Shown here: positions 59,291 to 64,000 of the stretch, one piece after another
Numbering within the stretch: position 1 is the first letter of the stretch
Layout: every line of letters starts with the position of its first letter
From: Lachnospiraceae bacterium UBA3641
GTDB lineage: Bacteria; Bacillota; Clostridia; Lachnospirales; Lachnospiraceae
Assembly (NCBI GenBank): GCA_002373875.1
Contig: DFKQ01000011.1
Location: 38,490-102,489 of the forward strand
Reading direction: 5' to 3'
Length of the DNA stretch: 64,000 nt
Translations under genes and position numbers: made by a program
Notes under the pieces: model-generated
The model's database searches: none
What the model saw: the letters and a program-made list of their open reading frames with translations, nothing else
Told to the model about the DNA's origin: nothing

Positions 59291-60181
59291 ATGAAGAAAA
59301 TTGACTGGCATTCAGGCTTCGTTAATGCGATGAAGCTTGAACTTCTGGCGAATGAGAAGGACCTTGAGTATGAGGATGAGCATCTCATCGCGAACAGGGC
59401 TCAGCGGATCAATCTGCTTATAATCAAGAAGATACGAACCGTTAAGATCGTAAACGAAGTGGGAGCTATATTTGACAAATATAACATAGTCGAATATAAG
59501 AGCCCTGAAGACAGCCTGACCTTGGGTGACTTTTACAAGGTCCTTGGGTACACAGGAATATATCTTGAAGAGCTGCACAGGTATGATGAGTATGGACGCG
59601 ATGCCTTTACGATGACATTTGTGCGGCGAAGGAAACCGGCGAAGCTTTTTGAATATCTCAAGAGAGATGGGCATGAAGTGTCCCACGTTAAGAAGGGAAT
59701 ATATGAAATAAATGGCCACCTGCCCTTCAGGACACAGATAATAGTCAGCAGGGAGTGGGATGACGAAGAAGCAGAGATACATACATGGCTCCGCAGCCTG
59801 ACGAACGAGAGCAAGGGTAAGGAGCTGAATGGAATACTGGTAAGCACACCTAAACTGGGCTATGAACATAAACAGCTCGCAGACGGTGTGATGAACGTAT
59901 TCGCGAGGGCCAACATGGAATTGATACGTGAAGTTAAGGAGGAACCAACGATGTGCGAAGCGATAAATGAGTTATTTGCGGAAGAAACGAAGAAGGAAAA
60001 AGACAGAGCAGATGCTGCTATAAAACGTATTGGAGAAGTAGAGACAGAGCTTGGAGAGACAAGGACAGAGCTTGGAAAAACCAAAACCAAATTAGGTGAG
60101 GCAATGGCAAAAATCGATGAATTGGCAGACCAGCTTCAGGATGCGTTGGCAGAGATTGCCCGCCTTAAGGCAGCAAAATGA
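59291..60181 (+). CDS. PD-(D/E)XK-like protein with C-terminal coiled coil
   Basis: 296 residues; TAGGAGGAAG precedes the start. WHSGFVNAMKLELL, RINLLIIKK and YNIVEYKSPEDSLTLGDFYK match a Lachnospiraceae family with a nuclease-like fold, where D-(x)n-E-x-K would be the active site. Here the usual Asp of RIDLLIIKK is Asn, so the site may be inactive. Residues about 235-296 form heptad repeats (ETELGETRTELGKTKTKLGE). Monocistronic with a terminator behind. Function unknown. Confidence 0.65.
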   Translation: MKKIDWHSGFVNAMKLELLANEKDLEYEDEHLIANRAQRINLLIIKKIRTVKIVNEVGAIFDKYNIVEYKSPEDSLTLGDFYKVLGYTGIYLEELHRYDEYGRDAFTMTFVRRRKPAKLFEYLKRDGHEVSHVKKGIYEINGHLPFRTQIIVSREWDDEEAEIHTWLRSLTNESKGKELNGILVSTPKLGYEHKQLADGVMNVFARANMELIREVKEEPTMCEAINELFAEETKKEKDRADAAIKRIGEVETELGETRTELGKTKTKLGEAMAKIDELADQLQDALAEIARLKAAK

Positions 60182-60206
60182 ACCAGTGACTCCGTCCCCC
60201 AGGTTC

Positions 60207-60244
60207 AAAACGGTACCGGTCGAAATGATCGGTGCCGTTTTTTT
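60207..60244 (+). terminator. Rho-independent terminator
   Basis: ACGGTACCG pairs with CGGTGCCGT (one G-U), followed by a run of T to 60244, 26 bp after the upstream stop codon. Confidence 0.9.
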
Positions 60245-60402
60245 GTTCAAATTACCAATTAGACACGAAAAACGACCGAATAGACATAAACTATATACAA
60301 ACAGCCTGATTTGTGACAAGGTTATAATTACTATAAACATATTTCGTGATGGCAGTGTAAGGCTGATCGCGAAGCAGAAAAGCGGCATCAGGAGGATAAG
60401 AT

Positions 60403-60600
60403 ATGAAGAACATTAAAACGGGAACATTATGTGCATGTATCAGTATGACATCGGTATTTATTATGCTTGTATGGGGCTATGCGGCAGATGATTTCGAACG
60501 AAGCTGGCTGGCTGTGATGGCAGGAGGTATAGCATGTGTCATCATTTCCATGGTCCGCAAGGACAAGGCTAAGGCAGAAGAGGAGAAAAAAGAGTCATAG
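60403..60600 (+). CDS. Small two-helix membrane protein
   Basis: 65 residues: two hydrophobic segments (CACISMTSVFIMLVWGYAA and WLAVMAGGIACVIISMV) and a charged Lys/Glu tail. AGGAGG precedes the ATG. Probably a short inner-membrane protein encoded ahead of the Cys-rich surface gene; function unknown. Confidence 0.65.
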   Translation: MKNIKTGTLCACISMTSVFIMLVWGYAADDFERSWLAVMAGGIACVIISMVRKDKAKAEEEKKES

Positions 60601-60640
60601 AAGCTCACTATTTAATAGGAATCAGGGAAGAAGAAAGTGT

Positions 60641-63090
60641 ATGGAGAAAATGAAGAGAAGAAGCGCATGGATGCGGATCATGGCGGTGATGCTGGCGTTG
60701 GTGACGGGGATCACAATGATGCCCCTTGATACCTTTGCGGCAGCCGGAAAGGACAGCGGAGCTTATCTAAAGGGCAGTGAAGAAGCGGCAGATGAGTTGT
60801 TTATGACTGATAAAGCATATCTCGCAGAGTCAGGACATTCGCATGACAACTGTGGCTGCAGTGAATGTTATGATCATGAGGATTGTAACTGCGATCGCTG
60901 CGGGAATAATGATGTCTGTGACTGTGAAGAGTGCAGCAGATATGATACGAGCACAGGAAATGACAGAATAACGCCGTATTGAGCAGCGTGTTATCACGAG
61001 AATATAGAATATGAAGAGGGAGATTGTTGGTTTCATTATGAGGTATGTACAGATTGCGGAAAGCGATTTGTGGAAAACCATAGCGGTCCCTATTATGGTG
61101 AGGACGGAACCTGTGAGTGCGGCCTGGCGGTTCATAACTATGGCGGTTACGGAGATACATACAGAACATTTGCTCACGAATGGGGCAGTTATGCAAGCAA
61201 AGGTGATATTCTGCATACAAAGACCTGCACAAAATGTGGAACTTCGTGGGTAGAGAGACACGGATACGAGAATGATACTTGCGTTTGTGGGCGTGTAAAA
61301 AAAGATGGTGAACACCAGCATTATGCAAATTGGTCTACAGCAGGACCTGAAAGTTTTGTAAACATAGATTGTGCTACTCATTCGTTTACATGCGACGAAT
61401 GCGGTGAACGAGTGATTGATTTACATCATTTAGCCTTCTATAACGATGTAGGACATTATTGTAAATGTCATGCTGAAATAGGGGTCAGTGGCCCAACCTA
61501 CTATAACACTCACAAATATGAATATGTTCCTGTGGATGATGAAATACATCAGTATGTTTGCAGTAAGTGTGGGTATGTACACATAAAATCGCCTCATTAT
61601 TTTGGCAATGGTAATATCTGCGAGACTTGTGGCTACGAAAAAGAGAACATCGCCACTCCTCCCAAAGCCCAAACCGGGCTTGTATATAACGGTGAGGTTC
61701 AGGAGGGTGTTGGCGTGGGACAGAGCTGGACAGGTTTTACAATTACGGGATATGCCGGGAAAGATGCCGGTGAATATACCGCGACTGCGACTCTTAAAGA
61801 GGGATACACCTGGACGGACGGTACTACTGATGACAAGATAATTCAATGGTCGATAGCACCGGCTGAGATTACAGAGGTTACCCTGTCGCAAACAGTGTTT
61901 TACTATAACGGAGAAGTTCGGACGCCGGAAGTAACAGAGGTTAAAGCCGGAAACCTTATTGTTCCTGATACGGATTATAGTGTGTCGTATGAAGCATACA
62001 CAAAGGACCTCGGAATCTTTAAAGTTGAAGTTTCCGGTAAGGAAAACTTTACAGGAAAAGTATTTGCAACATATGAAATAAAAAAAGGAGCCGTTCCGCC
62101 CACAGCCAAAACTGACCTTGTGTATAACGGTAAGATACAAATTGGTATTGAGGAGGCTGAAACCAGTTGGATAGGTTATAAAGTCGTGGGATATACCGAG
62201 AAAAATGCGGGTGACTATTTCGCGGTAGCAGCTCTTATGGATGGATACGTATGGACCGATGGCACCACTGATGTCAAGATAATCAAATGGTCCATTGCAC
62301 CGGCAGCACTTACAGAGATAAAATTGTCGGAAACAACGCTGGTCTATGACGGAACTGTACAGAAGCCGGTGATAACATCGGTTCTTTCCGAAACGGTTCC
62401 TGCCACGAATCCTGCCACGGATTATGAGATAGTAATGTTGAGGCTACAGCACATGCATTGTGTACAATTGAAGTATATGTTCCGATAAATAAGATTGCCA
62501 TAAGTAAGAGTAAACTGAATATATCGGAAGGATCACATGGTAGCTTGAGAATATCGGCCTATGCTCCTGTGGATGCAACAGATAAAAAGATCAACTGGAC
62601 AATAGATAAGAAGGGCGAAGGGGTTATATCGCTTGATAAGCAGCAGACTGATTGCGCTGGTTCGAACGGAGAAAATATACTTGTTATTACGGCAATAAAA
62701 CCCGGCACTGCCAAAATAACCGGTGTAACAAATGATGGAAGTAATAAGAAGGTTACGGCAACTATAACAGTATTGGGAAGAATGAAGGATGATGATGTAA
62801 GGATTAACATAAAGAAACTTCCTAAGAAGGCGGAAATGGATACTTCAACCAATAATTCCAAGGCGGTGCTTGTAAGCAGTCTGCCGGTTAAGCAAAAACT
62901 TGTGCTTACTCCTGTTCTTACAAAAGCTGCTTCGGATAAGACAGTCACCTTTATAAGCTCAGATAAGGATATCCTTACAGTGGATATAAAAGGTAATGTC
63001 ATAGCAAGACAGCCCGGTACAGCAGTTGTGACTATGGTAACAGCTGATGGCGGCTTTACAGCCGCATGTACTGTCACTGTTGTAAAATAG
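60641..63090 (+). pseudogene. Cys-rich secreted surface protein gene broken by a nonsense codon and a frameshift
   Basis: A signal peptide (MRIMAVMLALVTGITMMPLD) and Cys-rich units (CGCSECYDHEDCNCDRCGNN) stop at in-frame TGA 60980-60982. The same frame continues without loss to 62488 with more Cys4 units (CTKCGTSWVERHGYENDTCVCG-like, CSKCGYVHIKS, CETCGYEK) and two MBG-type repeats (GYTWTDGTTD, GYVWTDGTTD). Near 62440 the sequence shifts by one frame (DYEIV to VEATAHALCTIEVY) and goes on as two BIG2-like domains to 63090. Joined, it would be a protein of about 815 residues. Both lesions lie in otherwise intact sequence. Confidence 0.75.
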
Positions 63091-63219
63091 TTAAAAGAAA
63101 GAAACTATCCTTTATAGGTCTTCTTATCTTACTCTTAAAGTTGATCGGGAGCTTTGTCAATAGAAAGAAATGCTGAAAACAAGGCGTTTTAGCGGGGTAA
63201 AACCTTACATCAAAATTTT

Positions 63220-63248
63220 TTGCAGGTATCAATCCTATATGTTATAAT
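63220..63248 (+). promoter_or_regulatory. Promoter of pfp
   Basis: TTGCAG (63220-63225), 17-bp spacer, TATAAT (63243-63248). The transcript would start just before the MITE remnant and run into pfp. Confidence 0.7.
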
Positions 63249-63276
63249 AGGCTTGTTCGCGTGAAAACGTGTACAC

Positions 63277-63319
63277 AGCGAAAAATGCGAAGCATTTTGA
63301 GCATGTTCTGAATAGTTAC
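63277..63319. repeat. Right end of the IS66-like MITE in the pfp leader
   Basis: Matches 780-823 with only three changes. In the small hairpin AAAATGC-GAA-GCATTTT both stem partners changed together (A-T to G-C) relative to the copy at 786-802. No left end is found here. Confidence 0.8.
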
Positions 63320-63356
63320 ACACAACATAAATATCATAAGAAAAGGAGATAACAAA

Positions 63357-64000
63357 ATGAATCTTTCACCCCTTCAGAAGGCAAGATACGAGTATACTCC
63401 CAAGCTTCCGGGAATGCTCAGGAACGGTATCGCTGAGATCTGCGTCAAGGACGGCGAGGCTACGCAGTCGGTAGCCGATCAGGACAAGATCAAGGCTCTT
63501 TTCCCCAATACTTACGGTAAGAACGAGATAACATTCGTTAAGGGCACCAACACATCAGCTGTAAAGAAGCAGGTTGTGGGCGTTATCCTTTCGGGTGGCC
63601 AGGCTCCCGGCGGACACAACGTTGTATGCGGTCTTTACGATGCGCTTAAGGCTACGGACAGCAATAATGTTCTCTTAGGCTTCAAGGGAGGTCCCGACGG
63701 ACTTCTTAAGAACGACTACGTTGAGTTCGATGACAAGTTCATAGATGAATACAGGAACACCGGCGGTTTCGATATAATCGGCTCGGGCCGTACCAAGCTT
63801 GAGACTAAAGAGCAGTTTGGGATAGTTGCCGAGAACGCCAGGAAGAACGGCCTTACCGCTATCGTGATCATCGGTGGTGACGATTCCAATACCAATGCCG
63901 CTACCCTTGCCGAGTACATGGCAGCCAACAACACAGGCGTTCAGGTTATCGGATGTCCCAAGACAATAGACGGTGACCTTAAGAACGAGGATATCGAGGC
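63357..64000 (+). CDS. pfp: Diphosphate-fructose-6-phosphate 1-phosphotransferase, 3' end outside window
   Basis: The first 214 residues of a PPi-dependent phosphofructokinase of the long clostridial/plant type. Motifs: GVILSGGQAPGGHNVV (PPi/ATP loop), GFKGGPDGLL, IIGGDDSNTNAA (GGDD marks PPi use) and PKTIDGDL (substrate/catalytic Asp). It interconverts fructose 6-phosphate and fructose 1,6-bisphosphate reversibly in glycolysis. Start after AAAAGGAGATAAC. The frame is open to the window end. Confidence 0.96.
   Translation, partial: MNLSPLQKARYEYTPKLPGMLRNGIAEICVKDGEATQSVADQDKIKALFPNTYGKNEITFVKGTNTSAVKKQVVGVILSGGQAPGGHNVVCGLYDALKATDSNNVLLGFKGGPDGLLKNDYVEFDDKFIDEYRNTGGFDIIGSGRTKLETKEQFGIVAENARKNGLTAIVIIGGDDSNTNAATLAEYMAANNTGVQVIGCPKTIDGDLKNEDIE

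Noticed and set aside
60186..60206. TCCGTCCCCCAGGTTC as a GGGGAC module
   Set aside because: The core is imperfect and no paired arms are present; it only adjoins the terminator at 60207.
60980..60982. TGA as a selenocysteine codon
   Set aside because: No redox-type motif around it, no clear SECIS-like hairpin placed right behind it, and the gene has a second lesion downstream, so simple inactivation is more likely.

Overview
The window looks like the chromosome of an anaerobic, probably motile Firmicute of the class Clostridia, most likely a Lachnospiraceae-type gut or rumen bacterium. The reasons are a minimal sufC-B-D-S-U Fe-S operon, a long clostridial/plant-type PPi-dependent phosphofructokinase, a FIST-domain hybrid kinase, very large MBG/InlB-repeat surface proteins, strong AGGAGG ribosome binding sites and TTGACA-17-TATAAT promoters. 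FliB-type flagellin methylase and a chemoreceptor suggest flagella. No rRNA, tRNA, CRISPR array or prophage was seen. Layout: 0-23 kb is mostly core genome: a LUD-domain protein (cut by the window edge), aldo/keto reductase, AraC regulator, small HPr-like protein, S66 lipoprotein peptidase, a MATE-rhomboid-FliB operon, flotillin, a frameshifted lon, a TetR regulator, a two-component system, a small alarmone synthetase, the suf operon, an AEC transporter, a GNAT and an XRE membrane regulator. 23-30 kb holds carA and carB fused into one 1554-codon frame behind an unusual leader, then a FIST hybrid histidine kinase. 30-47 kb is accessory: an in-frame-deleted HTH regulator, an EAL phosphodiesterase, the full-length HTH regulator, and two giant secreted repeat proteins; four copies of one palindromic site (TTTGTCAATGACAAA) sit in front of these genes. 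46.6-52.4 kb is a toxin-antitoxin and gene-remnant island (MazF/XRE, HipA-like/HTH, fragments of an AAA-ATPase, a protein kinase, a nucleotidyltransferase and a solute-binding protein, plus a LytTR regulator). 52.4-64 kb carries a chemoreceptor, a lipoprotein oligoendopeptidase F, a membrane HExxH protein, an AIM24-like protein, a PD-(D/E)XK-like coiled-coil protein, a broken Cys-rich surface protein gene and the start of pfp. The most unusual theme is repeat biology. Two palindromic repeat families run through the window. The first is a GGGGAC-core family of about 27 bp whose complementary arms vary in sequence but keep pairing. Its TGA-starting arms supply the stop codons of carAB, the FIST kinase, flotillin and lon, and in carAB a double copy (a perfect 48-bp hairpin) forms the translated linker between CarA and CarB. 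The second is an IS66-like MITE family with GTAACTATTCAGAACA ends and, at 673-831, an exact 8-bp target duplication. Separately, two 124-bp tandem copies of a multi-stem element lie in the carAB leader. Degraded genes (lon, the Cys-rich surface gene, many fragments) show that this genome is actively losing and rearranging accessory genes.
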